Origin: Romanomermis culicivorax
Lineage: Eukaryota > Nematoda > Enoplea > Mermithida > Mermithidae
Assembly (NCBI GenBank): GCA_963922205.1
Contig: CAWUHX010000079.1
Coordinates: forward strand, 186,001 to 250,000
Length of the DNA: 64,000 nt
Reading direction: 5' to 3'
Shown here: positions 50,702 through 60,379 of the stretch, piece by piece
How positions within the stretch are numbered: position 1 is the first letter of the stretch
Layout of the letters: the number at the start of each line of letters is the position of its first letter
Translations under genes and position numbers: made by a program
The notes under the pieces: generated by a model
What the model saw: only the letters and a program-made list of their open reading frames with translations
Told to the model about the DNA's origin: nothing
Databases searched by the model: none

Positions 50702-52075
50702 GTTGAGACACAATAAACAGATTCGAGCCACTCATCTCTCATGAAATATTGGTGAGTAAGCATCTCTATAATTTAATTCTTAATCCTTAGATTAATATTA
50801 TAAATAAAAATCAAGATTGAAAAGACGACGACTACAAGAAAAACACCCGAAAAACTATTTATGAAATATAACTTTGGTGCTGTAGATTTTAAATCTAAGT
50901 CAGTCTCAAGATGATCTAAACAATTAAGTGTTGATTTGTTACTTATTATATTTCATTAGTTAATTGATGTGTCATCACATTCCTTAACAGGGGTATTTGT
51001 TTTCAGCTGAATTACTATGTTATACATCAGACCCGAATCAGAATTGTGACAATTTTGTCGGGTCCGGGTCCAAAATTTTAAAAATTTTGGGTCCGGGTCC
51101 GGGTCCAAAATTTTGAGAATATCGGATCAGGGTCCAACAAAATGGTCGGGTAATTTCGGGTCTCATTCCGGGTCCGGGTACGCGATACATCTCTCGTGAA
51201 CAAAGTATTTTTTGTATTGTCTGCTTGATAATATATATTTATTTGTAGAATTGATAGAATATTGAAATATATATTGAGAAGATGAAAAGAATTTTAAATA
51301 TTGAAGAGTTTTATCACCTAAATCAAACTTTGCTAATGAACCCGCAATTGATAGCCAGAAAGCTTGTCTGCACCAGCAACAATTATCCCCTCTGAATATT
51401 ATTCAGTTGTGCTGGTCAAATTTATGATCCTACCAGAAATTGTTTGAAGGGTGATACTATTGAAAAATTATTGTTTGTCAGGTTATCTGTCATTGGCTTG
51501 AAATTTACGTGGAACCTAATGCGAACTGAAATGGATAAAGGTCTAATTATGACCGGACCTTAATCTTTGACATGAGCAGATCGGGATCCAGACTCAAAAA
51601 TTCGGTTCGACATATCCGGATCGGATCCAAATACAAAAAATTTGGTTCAGCAGATCCAGATCGGTTCTGATCCCGATCCAAAAATTTAGGCGGATATCCA
51701 CGGATCCGTATTCAGCCAGATATCCAGTCCATCCCTAAAAAGAACCTGCTAAAAGTTTATTTTTGAATTTATTACAAAAATGTGAATAGAATCATGTATT
51801 CAAATTTAGTGAAGCGGTACACTTCCATCACCTATCATCGTAATTAGTGATGTGCGTCGGATATCCGGACGGATATTTTTAAAAACGTATATTCGGATGT
51901 GAAAAAACATGCGGGGTATTTTCACTGTTCGAAAAAAAGTAAAGGTTACTGAGAAGTTAGGTGCCACATTATTACACGAAATTTCAGCAACAAAACAACA
52001 AAAGGTTCAAATTATATAAGTGTATATACTGTTCATATACTATTCACTGCATCATATATTATATCACTATGTTTT

Positions 52076-52556
52076 TTTCGGCACGAGTCCCATAAGCATT
52101 CATGCTCATGAAAAAATATTTCATTAGCACAGTTAGCACTGTTAACAAATAATACTCCGTTGGTGTCAAACTTATATGTGAGTTTGTCAATTCTGATAAC
52201 ATGCTTTTATTATATTGACTCATGAAATTATACTTGATATTGATACTTTTAAAAGGAATAAAACTCTCATCTGATTCTAATTACATCAGTTCATCCTTAC
52301 ATTATGTGCTTGATTATAATTAGTTGGCCGAGAAGTTAATATTCAGTAGTTAGTTGGACGTAATACTATTAGGAATCGCTAAATTCACATTCTGTTTCGA
52401 TAAACGTTTACATCTTTCCATTGTATTTCGAACTATTTGTGAAAACGGCGATTTTGGATTTTTCACCACAATTTTCTGATATTCTCAACTTTCTTCTCGA
52501 ACTTTTTTCGAAAAGTTCTAACTTTCAGTCATTAGCACCGCGCTAAAAAAACCCTG
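52076..52556. mobile_element. hAT-like MITE with TTAGCAC subterminal repeats
   Basis: Left zone tttttttcggcacgagtccc with cattagcacagttagcac, right end cattagcaccgcgctaaaaa followed by aaccctg. The left CAGGG appears lost. Partner of the remnant at 17676-17804. Confidence 0.6.
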
Positions 52557-52931
52557 CTATATGTACACGTTACATCACATTTGGCATACTAAACCAATCT
52601 TGAGAATCCTACTGCAAAAGCGTTGTATAAATTTATTTTAACAGTGACTAATGCAGTCCGTCTTCGATTAAGAAGCATAAAAAAAGATTATATAAAGTTC
52701 TCTTTACTTTGAAATGCAAAGGACATTGGACAATTGAAGTTCAAAATGTGGTTTAAAAGTAACTTTTCCTGAAAAGTCATCAAGTTCCTAGAAGTCAGAT
52801 TTTACCGGAGCCGTCGGATTCAACGATTCCAAATACAAGATGCGGATTCAACATCAACTCCAATATGTTGCTGTATCTTCGGAAATTCAAGAGAGACGTA
52901 AGAAAAGCAGGTCAATTTTTTAGAATCTATC

Positions 52932-53111
52932 CAGGGTTTTTTCCGCACCGGTCGTTCCGCATGCATCTTGCGGAAATCGGCCAGAAAAATTTCCGCACCA
53001 CCGTTATAAACCACTAAAAACATTAAAGAATTTCTGTTCCGTGCGGAAAACTCTTAAAAAATTTTCCGCACGACCCCAAAAAGATCCGCACTGTGCGGAA
53101 AAAAATCCCTG
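52932..53111. mobile_element. 180-bp hAT MITE with CCGCAC subterminal repeats
   Basis: Ends CAGGGTTTTTTCCGCACC and GTGCGGAAAAAAATCCCTG, exact duplication AATCTATC (52924-52931, 53112-53119). Eight or so ttccgcac/gtgcggaa words within 180 bp; almost the whole element consists of T-tract plus these words. Confidence 0.92.
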
Positions 53112-53546
53112 AATCTATCCATCGAAAAGCTTTTTCACTTTTGACTAAAAATGAGAAGAAAAAAATATGAAAAAGCTATACTTTTCCTATAAGTGCTGCC
53201 TGAGATATTGCAGTTTAAAAAAGTAACATATTTTTATAACAATCACGGTTAACGTAAATATAACACGAAAAGTTATTGCACCTATTGAATATTAAAATGT
53301 AGTATTGTAGTTAACCCAGTGTATCATTACTATGTGACTTCTTTTTACCTCTGTGCAAACAACATTAGAAATAGCCAGATATGTCCGGATATCCGAAGGT
53401 GCAAAAAACACGGACATCCGGATACGAAAATTTCTCCAGGGCACATCACTAATAGTGAAGCTGCATAATCAGATAAGTCGAAAATTTTTTCGATTTCATT
53501 TCAGGGAGTGATCGCCTTCGCCTCATTCCCTCTACTCATATATATA

Positions 53547-54289
53547 CAGGGTGGTGAGCCAAAAAAAGGCGACCGGTACTGACTTTCATACAGCTTTCAA
53601 ACGGGTGAAGCTTTTTCATGCGGTTATTTGGTGTCAATAAATAAAACATCTAGCATAAAAACCGCAAAGTTTTTGCTCAAATATTGACTGACAAGAATCA
53701 AAATTACTAAACGTCGACTTTTGCTAATAAATATTTAAAAAATCTACAAAAATTTACAAAATCAACATGTTTTACAGCAGATAAGTGCAATAGATTCAAT
53801 CATAAGAACCGTATAACAGCTGTAAGAGAGCCGTTATAGTTTGTCCTACTTTCGGTTTCACCAATAATTTCAATTGTTTTTCGATCTGGTTAATGACAGA
53901 ATTGATTTTGATTTTTTTCCAATCTCAAAACAAAAGCTCTTGATCTTGGCGAAATTTCGCCCATATTGAAAAAAGAACTTTCTGACTTTAAATTACGTGT
54001 AACTTACAAATCTGGGTGATTTTCAAAGTATTATTATCTGTAAGTAGCTTTAAAAAGCTATTTTTCCTAATAGGACAGCTTTTACTTTGATTTCACAACT
54101 TTTACTTTTTGAAAAATGACCACTTTTACTAAATTTCTGTTTGTGCAGTAACCATAAAAGCTAAGAGCATAAAACTTGGTCCTTTTAACAAAGACAAACA
54201 GGCCATTCTAATGCAGCATTCCGCATCATAGCTTCATCCGTTCGAAAGTTATGGAAGTCAGCAATAGTCGTCTTTTTTGGCTCACCCTG
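53547..54289. mobile_element. Mariner-like MITE (TA flanks, CAGGGTG ends)
   Basis: Inverted ends CAGGGTGGTGAGCCAAAAAA and TTTTTTGGCTCACCCTG, flanked by TA on both sides. Arms can be followed for about 60 bp (cggtactgactttcatac against cattgctgacttccataac-like). 743 bp with no transposase. The TA target and CAGGGTG start are typical of Tc1/mariner derivatives. Confidence 0.8.
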
Positions 54290-54653
54290 TATGTATATAT
54301 ATCGTGTATATGTACATGTATGCTGATACATATACCTGTACCAGACCCGTAACCAGGATATGCCTGCACGGGCCCGTAACCAGGAACTTTCTTTCAGGAG
54401 AGGAATTCCCAAAATTTTCAACATAGACGAAACTCGACTAGTGAGGTCGTGTAGCTACTGAATGTCATACTTAGAGGTTCAGAATGGCGCGCCTAAGAGC
54501 CTCCTGGTGGGACCTGGAGTGAAGCCCAAAACTAAATCGACATAATTTTGGCTACTTAAGGCTCGAAAAATCTTCGAAAATGGATAGTTAAAACGGATAA
54601 TTTAGACTACTCATGATCAAAATTTATCTTTGAATTGGTACTAGACTATGAAT

Positions 54654-54781
54654 CAGGGCCGTGCGCAGGATTTTTTCATGGGGAGGGGCGGACTATATTT
54701 TTTTACTGAATAGCCCCAGAAAATGTCGATCTTACGCGGATATACTGTGTGCATACTGCCCCCCGCTCGTGCACAGCCTTG
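54654..54781. mobile_element. hAT-type MITE with CAGGGCCGTGC ends, 128 bp
   Basis: Ends CAGGGCCGTGCGCAGG and GTGCACAGCCTTG, exact duplication CTATGAAT (54646-54653, 54782-54789). Inverted relative to the copy at 25599-25757. Confidence 0.88.
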
Positions 54782-54839
54782 CTATGAATAAAATCATATA
54801 TTCAAATAAACAAAACGGTATATCTCTATCGCTTATCAT

Positions 54840-55190
54840 TACATTCTGATATATAATGAAGCTGCACACCATTTTTTCGGGAAAATTTTTCCCCTATGAA
54901 AACCATACCCAAAATCTTTTTCCTCACTCCAAAAATATTCCACATTGTTAAAAACGTTTATAATGTGACCACAAATATTTTTTCTGCATTTTTGGAGCAT
55001 ATTACCCAAACATTCTAATGTTCAAGGAATCAGTAATCTGCAAAAATGAGAAAAAATGGAGAAAATTTCAATCAGGTGAGTCACATTGAGCTGATGAACG
55101 ATACATTGGTTTAATGCTCTACAACAGTCGAAAGCATTTTAATGATAGGTTTCTCATGAATTCACCTGCTATTAACGTTTGTGTGAGTAG
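54840..55190. other. Repeat debris between the MITE and the Polinton
   Basis: Matches, in reverse orientation, interior sequence of the element at 32727-33714 (around 33340-33640; ttttggagcatattacccaa). No gene. Confidence 0.5.
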
Positions 55191-55827
55191 TATAGAGGGG
55201 GGGGCCTGAGCGTAAAAAGCTCCCCGGCCCATGCAAAAGATAGGCGTTGGACTTGGAAAAAAAATCACAACCTCCCCGACACACAAAACATAGCCGACCT
55301 TCCGCCGACTACTATGACGTCATTTTTCCGGCTGGAAAAAAGCATGACGTCACACCTAGGCTAGAAAGAAAAAAGTTGCCGAAACTTGGCCCACCCACAT
55401 CTCCATCAAAACTCGAGATAATGTGACATATATGGTACTTTTCGGAATCAGCTCAATGAGACCTATCGATTGGTACCCAACACGACCCATTTAGGACAAA
55501 AGCCCAAATTTTGTGCAAGGGGTTCTGAAAATTTCAATTGGTGTGAGCTCTACCATTTATGTTATTTGCTAATATGCATCGCCGCCACCGTCGCCCGTTG
55601 GGGGTGGGGGAGGGAAGTTCGCCTAGCTAATAAAGCTGAAGCTGTCGCTTCAAGCTTTACATAGCTAGCCTAAATAGGAAAGTCATGCTATATATCAACA
55701 GGAAATGTGTACTCATTTGCACTGATCACAAGATCAGTCCCAGCGCCAGCCGCGAGGAGGCTAGTACACATCTGGCGCCAATACCTTCATAGAAAGTACC
55801 CACAATACCTGTTTTTTTTTGTTTTTT
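55191..55827. other. Putative Polinton terminal region with paired TGACGTCA sites
   Basis: No coding sequence. Two perfect CRE/ATF palindromes TGACGTCA lie at 55315-55322 and 55345-55352, 22 bp apart, in a GC-richer segment. By analogy with Polinton layout this should include a terminal inverted repeat, but its copy is not in the window. Confidence 0.4.
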
Positions 55828-56007
55828 CTACTTTTTCCTAGTATAGTTGTGATCCCAAGTGGATTCTTTCTTCATCAGCCTTTTCGTTCTTTTAATTGGT
55901 GAAGGATCAGCACCCAATTCTCTATATCTTCCAGCTTGAACATATCTACACACAGCATAATGCACAGAATGCATAGGAATTTTCCCACATAAGTTGCAAG
56001 GCTCCAT
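55828..56007 (-). CDS. Small zinc-binding protein of the Polinton, 59 residues
   Basis: Starts at the ATG complementary to 56005-56007 and stops at TAG 55828-55830. It begins MEPCNLCGKI with C4 and C7, followed by a HYAVC segment (H16, C20), forming a plausible CxxC...HxxxC zinc site. The rest is strongly basic (PIKRTKRLMKKES). A TATAAATATA sequence at 56041-56050 lies 34 bp upstream. It is the last gene of the left-hand end. I do not recognise a family; a DNA-binding or regulatory role would fit but is inference. Confidence 0.55.
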   Translation of the reverse strand: MEPCNLCGKIPMHSVHYAVCRYVQAGRYRELGADPSPIKRTKRLMKKESTWDHNYTRKK

Positions 56008-56099
56008 TGCAGAGAATGAATGTTTGAGCTTTCTATATGATATATTTATACCAGTGGGTAGTACTGTAATTGAAATATACTAACACTTGCTCATCAAGT

Positions 56100-56612
56100 T
56101 CAAAAATTGACAAGTAACTCTTTGAAGTTCTTCTCCAGTTCCCCGTAGGTCTTTGCTCCTGTAATAATAATTTTACCATTGTGAAAAATCAATGCACATA
56201 AGCCTTGCTTGTTAATTGTATATTTAAGTGCAGGAAATAATTCAGGAGAATAATCACATTGACCCCTATGAGTGTTATAGAATTCCTCAACATTTATACA
56301 GTGATCTAGGGCATATGACCCAACAACATTGCACATTTTAAATTTCCTGGGTCTTGGCTGATAACCGAGTTTGAGCAGTATTTCTGCTGCATAATCTATA
56401 CTTTTCACAGCCTGCTGAATTGCTTTAATGCCCACGCATATGAGCTTCCCATTTTCGTACAATAGTAGACAACATTTTGGATCATGGAGGTGCCAAATCA
56501 GTGACCTGAATTTTCCCATAGCCAGTTTAGAGCCATCCAATTTTTTAACAAGTGAGTCCAAATTGAGTCGACAGCCAAGTTCAGCTGTGATAGTAATGTT
56601 TTGTACTTGCAT
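56100..56612 (-). CDS. TATA-binding protein (TBP) homologue encoded by the Polinton
   Basis: 170 residues, consisting of only the TBP core saddle with no N-terminal extension. Two direct repeats are clear: VQN-x-T-x-ELGCRLNLDSL at 3-21 and MCNVVGSY at 93-100. The DNA-contacting Asn residues are kept (N5, N95). Of the four aromatic residues that kink TATA DNA, three are Phe (F35, F126, F143) and one is Tyr (Y52). The stirrup segments are YENGKLICVG and FHNGKIIITGAK, and YSPELFPAL keeps part of the TFIIB contact surface. The basic helix between the repeats is much less basic than in cellular TBP, suggesting altered TFIIA/NC2 contacts. The start lies 2 nt after the minor capsid stop with no TATAAAAGTTG of its own, so it may share that transcript. 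The intact frame contrasts with its broken neighbours. Proposed role: recognising the element's own TATA motifs. Confidence 0.88.
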   Translation of the reverse strand: MQVQNITITAELGCRLNLDSLVKKLDGSKLAMGKFRSLIWHLHDPKCCLLLYENGKLICVGIKAIQQAVKSIDYAAEILLKLGYQPRPRKFKMCNVVGSYALDHCINVEEFYNTHRGQCDYSPELFPALKYTINKQGLCALIFHNGKIIITGAKTYGELEKNFKELLVNF

Positions 56613-56614
56613 TT

Positions 56615-57379
56615 TTAGAATAAACTTCGCCTTCTAAAGTGTAACTTCACAATTGTTTTACCAGTGACAAATTTTATAGGTTTGTTTTGATCTGTTCTAA
56701 TTGAAATTTCGATAGAATCGATATCTTTTACGAGTACAGGCAAGTAGTGAGGAGCTATATATATCTTATCTATTATGTCACCAAAAGCTCCCTCTATATT
56801 AACAATACGGAGGAGGGGGGCTAAAATATCACCAGCAATCTGTTGTTCAATGATGTTACAATAAACATACATAGTTTCGAGACCAGCCTTCATATAAGCA
56901 GGGTGTGCAGCAGCAATTTTCAATTTTTCAGATGAAGTTGTTTCTAGTTGTGATTTCTCAAAGCCCAACAGGTAGAGTAAAGGATCACTTAATTTTATGC
57001 TCTTTATTCTAGTCAAGTTCACTTTCAGGACAACTGCTCTGGCTAATCTCCTGTATGAAAATTTGATAAACTCATTATATGGAACTTTTTCCTGTTCACT
57101 CAACAACCTGATTGATTGTTGAATAGCTTCAATTAAGTCTATTACAGATTCATACCTTGTAGAAGGTACTTTTAGTAATTGCCTAGTATTGGTCTGAAGA
57201 TCATAAAATTTTATTACACTATCACTAGGTGTTATATTGAACCACGTATTTGGGTAGATGAATTCACAACCTTGCAAAATCAATCTATGAGGCAACCTGA
57301 TACTAAAATTTGAAGCCGAGTTACTCGGATCGCTCTGAGCATTGCTCGGTAATGTTACATAAAACTGTGAAAAATCCAT
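56615..57379 (-). CDS. Polinton minor capsid (penton-like) protein
   Basis: 254 residues from the ATG at 57379; an upstream in-frame ATG at 57394 lies only 12 bp from the TATA motif and is less likely to be transcribed. The N-terminus FYVTLPSNA, followed by SNFSIRLPHRL and YPNTWFNI, is the signature of the Polinton minor capsid family, thought to form the vertex penton with a jelly-roll fold. Compared with my expectation of that family, a few residues seem missing between ILQG and CEFIYP. The C-terminus is basic (KLHFRRRSLF). Its gene follows the protease and precedes TBP by 2 nt. The frame is open throughout. Confidence 0.85.
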   Translation of the reverse strand: MDFSQFYVTLPSNAQSDPSNSASNFSIRLPHRLILQGCEFIYPNTWFNITPSDSVIKFYDLQTNTRQLLKVPSTRYESVIDLIEAIQQSIRLLSEQEKVPYNEFIKFSYRRLARAVVLKVNLTRIKSIKLSDPLLYLLGFEKSQLETTSSEKLKIAAAHPAYMKAGLETMYVYCNIIEQQIAGDILAPLLRIVNIEGAFGDIIDKIYIAPHYLPVLVKDIDSIEISIRTDQNKPIKFVTGKTIVKLHFRRRSLF

Positions 57380-57406
57380 TTTTTGATATGTCATTATGGT
57401 AGAAAC

Positions 57407-57417
57407 TAACTTTTATA
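57407..57417 (-). promoter_or_regulatory. TATA motif (TATAAAAGTTA) for minor capsid gene
   Basis: One mismatch. Includes the distal stop of the protease frame. ATG 28 bp downstream at 57379. Confidence 0.7.
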
Positions 57418-57907
57418 TTCTGTTGAGCTGTTCAAATAAAAATGCATCATCATATATGGGAGTATTTGTTCTAAAGAGACTGTTGATGAAGCCAGTGACA
57501 AATTCATCAGCATAGCTTTGTTCCAAACTAGCAGCAATATCCCTCATTCTTATACCTCTGACTGCCTACACAAGAAAGTATACACATAACTGACCACATG
57601 TAGCAGTCAGGTACTGTTGAACACATTTGGTATTGCACTTGTAAGAAGTAGATATAGTCTTGATGTAATTCCTAAGCTGTTGAGGTGGTCCCAGGCCGTA
57701 ACTGTCAAAATAACAACATGCATGTTTTTTATTGACAAACAGAGCTACCCAGTGTGAACCAGGTTCATCCTGCTCATCCAGATTTACAACCAATGCTGCA
57801 GGTACAGTGTCAAGAGGTGGTAAACAGTCTATAGGAAATACCCCACTGAAGATTTGTCTGAGAGATTGATCTCTATTGATCAAGATGTAGATTTCAGAGG
57901 TATTCAT
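57413..57907 (-). pseudogene. Adenain-type cysteine protease with one in-frame stop
   Basis: Maturation protease of the adenovirus C5 type. The triad is visible: H52 in GSHWVALF, D68 in YFDSYG and C104 in CGQLC, with Gln98/99 upstream as the oxyanion residue. The start ATG overlaps the capsid stop (ATGA). A TAG at 57566-57568, right after the segment CVYFLV, ends the frame at 113 residues. The same frame then continues with family-like sequence to TAA at 57413-57415, where that stop is part of the next TATA motif. The triad lies before the stop, but the lost C-terminal helix region is normally needed for folding. Confidence 0.85.
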
Positions 57908-59205
57908 GCAGTATAGTCATTAAAGACGTGTCTATTTTTATCAATCATAATCAAATTGTCAAATTCTGCATAAACAATAACTTCTATACCTGCGTCAGGT
58001 ATCCTATCAGCAAATGTCAATTCGATACTTGTGGAACCATCTCTAATCAAGTCCCAATGTCCACTATCATCTTCGTCAGGTGTAAAATCGAAGGCAAAGT
58101 AGCACTGTCCATTTTTAAAATTAAGTCTGCTAATTCCATTCCCTTTGTTATCTTTAGCCATGTCTAGAGTTTCAAAGCGCTGATCATACACTCGAATATA
58201 TTTGTTGTTGGCGAAATCAAGACTTAATGGTGTCACTGGAAAAGCTTGACCACCAGAGATGACCTTGACTTCACTTATACTGTAACATTTAAAATTGAAT
58301 GGAGATTTTTTTATTTCTCCACGATATGCATCCGCATTGACACATGCTATAATCATCGTACGTGGCAACTGACCAGTGAATAGAGTATTCAGAGGTGTAG
58401 ATTGTGTTGTACTAGCAATATGAAGATTCACCATTTGGACTCATCTAATTGGGTACTTTACTGATGTCTTTAACATTGCTTTTTCCAGAGCCAATCCAAC
58501 ACTGTCGAGAACTTCAACTTTCCTGATGAAGAGCTTCATCTGGGAAACTTCCAATTTTGCATTTTCTGCATCACCAGCTGGGCACTGTAATACAAATGGA
58601 TTACTATTGCAAATCAATTCCAGTTTGAGCTCAGTATTGCTGAGTAAATATCGATCTTGCATTAGAAGATCAATATGAAGAGGAGCTGTTATTTCAACTG
58701 TTTGACCATTTTCAAAGTATTTTACTCTATCTTTAAAGCCCTGGCAATCAGCAGTATCTATTTTAGGACCAGCTTCCATAGTATACAAAGAAGACTGTAA
58801 GTGACTATTTTTAGCATCAAACCCAAAATTTAAATCAGTTTCAAAGAATGCTCTGTAGGCATACTTATCCCCACTATCATGAATGAGACGACCATTCAGG
58901 AAGAGCTTCACTTGTCGGAAAAATGCTTTACCAATCAGGTTGATAGGTGCAATTACTGGTGCAGCTCCACCAGCAGGAACAGTGTAAGTAATTTTCAAGG
59001 TCATGTACAGATAATTTTTGCTAAGCTGAATCATGTGAGGATCTGGAGGTATACGAAATTCGTATGGACCATCATTAGTGATAGGATTTATCGGGTTAAC
59101 TTCATCCCAGTAGCCTCGTTTAATTACTACTTGTGTGGGAGGAACAGTGAAAAAGTCCAATTCAGACTTTGTACTAATACTAGAAATTGTATCAATTAGA
59201 GCCAT
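57904..59205 (-). pseudogene. Polinton major capsid protein with one in-frame stop
   Basis: Hexon-like double jelly-roll capsid protein. Start chosen at MALIDT (59205), 40 bp after TATAAAAGTTG, rather than the upstream in-frame ATG at 59247, which overlaps the motif. Typical segments: DFFTVPPTQVVI, GPYEFRIPPDP, FFRQVKLFLNGRLI and YAYRAFFETDLNF. A TGA at 58441-58443 follows VKYPIR, a conserved junction, and the same frame continues with FTGQLPRTMIIACVN to TGA 57904-57906. Total span 434 codons, the normal size of the family. The stop splits it near the boundary of the two jelly rolls. A CGA to TGA transition would explain it. The start overlaps the end of the pX-like gene by 14 nt. Confidence 0.9.
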
Positions 59206-59614
59206 GTTTCCTTCTCTTTTTCTTTGAGAATATATCATTTTTCTCAACTTTTATACCTTTTGGTCTAGTCCCCAAGCCTCTCCCAGTGTGCAGGGCATCT
59301 CCAGCACTGTGAGCCAACTTGGAGAGTGCTGCTCGGCCATGTTCTTCTAGAGACTCTTTAATAGATCGACCTTCTGCTAAATCTCCAGCAATATGTGCAC
59401 ATGTAGATAGCGCTTGCTTACCAATATGGCCAGCAGCTGACTTAATAACAGGAATGGCCATTCTGAATAATGATCTAAAGAAGCTTCCTAGACCTGCTCC
59501 ACGTTGATAGGGTGTGCCTTTGAAGCCTTTGAAACCATAGCCAGTTTGTTCAGCTTGTTCAGTATAGTACTGAAGCCAAGTTGCATAATCTTCCGGATTA
59601 AAGTATTGTCTCAT
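59192..59614 (-). CDS. pX-like basic virion core protein
   Basis: 140 residues. The N-terminal YGFKGFKG and QRGAGLGSFFRSLFRMAIP motifs are typical of the small capsid-associated protein found just upstream of the Polinton major capsid gene, similar to adenovirus pX/pVI-type peptides with an amphipathic, possibly membrane-active segment. The GxG sites look like adenain cleavage targets. The middle is Ala-rich helix, the end strongly basic (FSKKKRRKHGSN). The codons ATA AAA GTT GAG (IKVE, about 59244-59255) also form the TATA motif of the capsid gene. The frame is open. Confidence 0.75.
   Translation of the reverse strand: MRQYFNPEDYATWLQYYTEQAEQTGYGFKGFKGTPYQRGAGLGSFFRSLFRMAIPVIKSAAGHIGKQALSTCAHIAGDLAEGRSIKESLEEHGRAALSKLAHSAGDALHTGRGLGTRPKGIKVEKNDIFSKKKRRKHGSN
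59245..59255 (-). promoter_or_regulatory. TATA motif (TATAAAAGTTG) for major capsid gene
   Basis: Exact consensus inside the pX-like coding sequence. Capsid ATG 40 bp downstream. Confidence 0.75.
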
Positions 59615-59644
59615 CTTTATAAATTTACAAAATACTGTAAATTA

Positions 59645-59655
59645 CAACTTTTATG
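59645..59655 (-). promoter_or_regulatory. TATA motif (CATAAAAGTTG) for pX-like gene
   Basis: One mismatch. It overlaps the stop of the upstream gene. ATG 31 bp downstream. Confidence 0.65.
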
Positions 59656-60379
59656 CTTTTCCAAATTCTAACCATCTAGGACTTGGTGTGATGCTTTTGG
59701 GTGCCTTAATTTTTTTACCATCTATGGGTCCACTCGGGGAAGCAAATGTTTCATCACTTTCACTTCCAACATTTAGCCTCGACTTATTTACAAAAAGATC
59801 TCGAGGCACATTCTCCTTTAAGAGGTTCTTTACAAACAATTCTGACCCTATTGATTGCTGGCGCCTCGGACCAACTCTCGCCACATCAGAAATCAAATCA
59901 ACAATGTTGGTTCCACTTATTTTGGTGCCTTTCAGAATCATTTCTCCTTTATCCGACCACTCCATGTGTGGATTATCTTTAGCATAATCATATAACATTT
60001 TAGCTTGACTATGCCACTTTTTTGGTACAATTTTCATGGTTTTTTCATACAGCACATCTTTTCTCGGGGTCACATCAACAGTGCTTTCAGCAGTGTCTGG
60101 CTTTTTTTGCTTTGGTGTTATTTCTTCCAAATCAGGAATGGGGTGTTCTGCAACAGGTTCACTAACAGTCAACTCATAAGGTCTGGTTTGATCCTGCATA
60201 GCCTACCTATATCTGTGCAACACTTGATTGTATAAGATTATCTTTCTGTCAGAGGGCAATGACTTATTAGTTAAAATGTCATTCATTTCTTTATCCAAAG
60301 CAGTCATTACATTAGCTGCTATGTCTTCCCTATGACCAATGTCATGCGGTACAAGAATCATTTTATTTGTATGCATCAT
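59651..60379 (-). pseudogene. Polinton virion-associated protein, one in-frame stop near N-terminus
   Basis: Family known only as a hypothetical protein beside the Polinton capsid genes. Starts at ATG 60379 overlapping the TGA of the H1-like gene, with MILVPHDI and an ILYNQVLHRYR segment. A TAG at 60203-60205 follows. The frame continues from 60199 as a 182-residue stretch ending LEFGKA. Its central part NPHMEWSDKGEMILKGTKI, then SGTNIVDLISDV, corresponds to the conserved W-x-x-GEI-x-x-G-x-x-IPGSNIVDLVND block of the family. Its TAA stop lies within CATAAAAGTTG (59645-59655). Function unknown; a capsid or scaffold role is assumed from its neighbours. Translation could also restart at 60199. 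Confidence 0.75.

Larger units (their letters stand above)
48118..51195. mobile_element. hAT-type element, TAGAGATGTAT ends, GGGTCC subterminal repeats
   Basis: Ends tagagatgtattgggtc and cgatacatctctc, exact 8-bp duplication GTGAACAA (48110-48117, 51196-51203). Both subterminal zones (48135-48330, 51055-51180) are packed with gggtccgggtcc words. The element 49212-50701 and, inside that, 49456-49878 are nested in it. No transposase frame. Confidence 0.85.
51844..53451. mobile_element. hAT-like element, TAGTGATGTGC ends, GGATATCC subterminal repeats
   Basis: Inverted ends tagtgatgtgcg and gggcacatcacta. The subterminal zones carry tcggatatccggacgg (left) and gtccggatatccga, cggacatccgga (right). 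No convincing target duplication. It contains the MITE 52932-53111 and the TTAGCAC element at about 52076-52556. Confidence 0.65.

Noticed and set aside
59319-59987. Plus-strand frames within the Polinton (for example 59688-59987, 62879-63226)
   Set aside because: They are antisense shadows of well-identified minus-strand genes.
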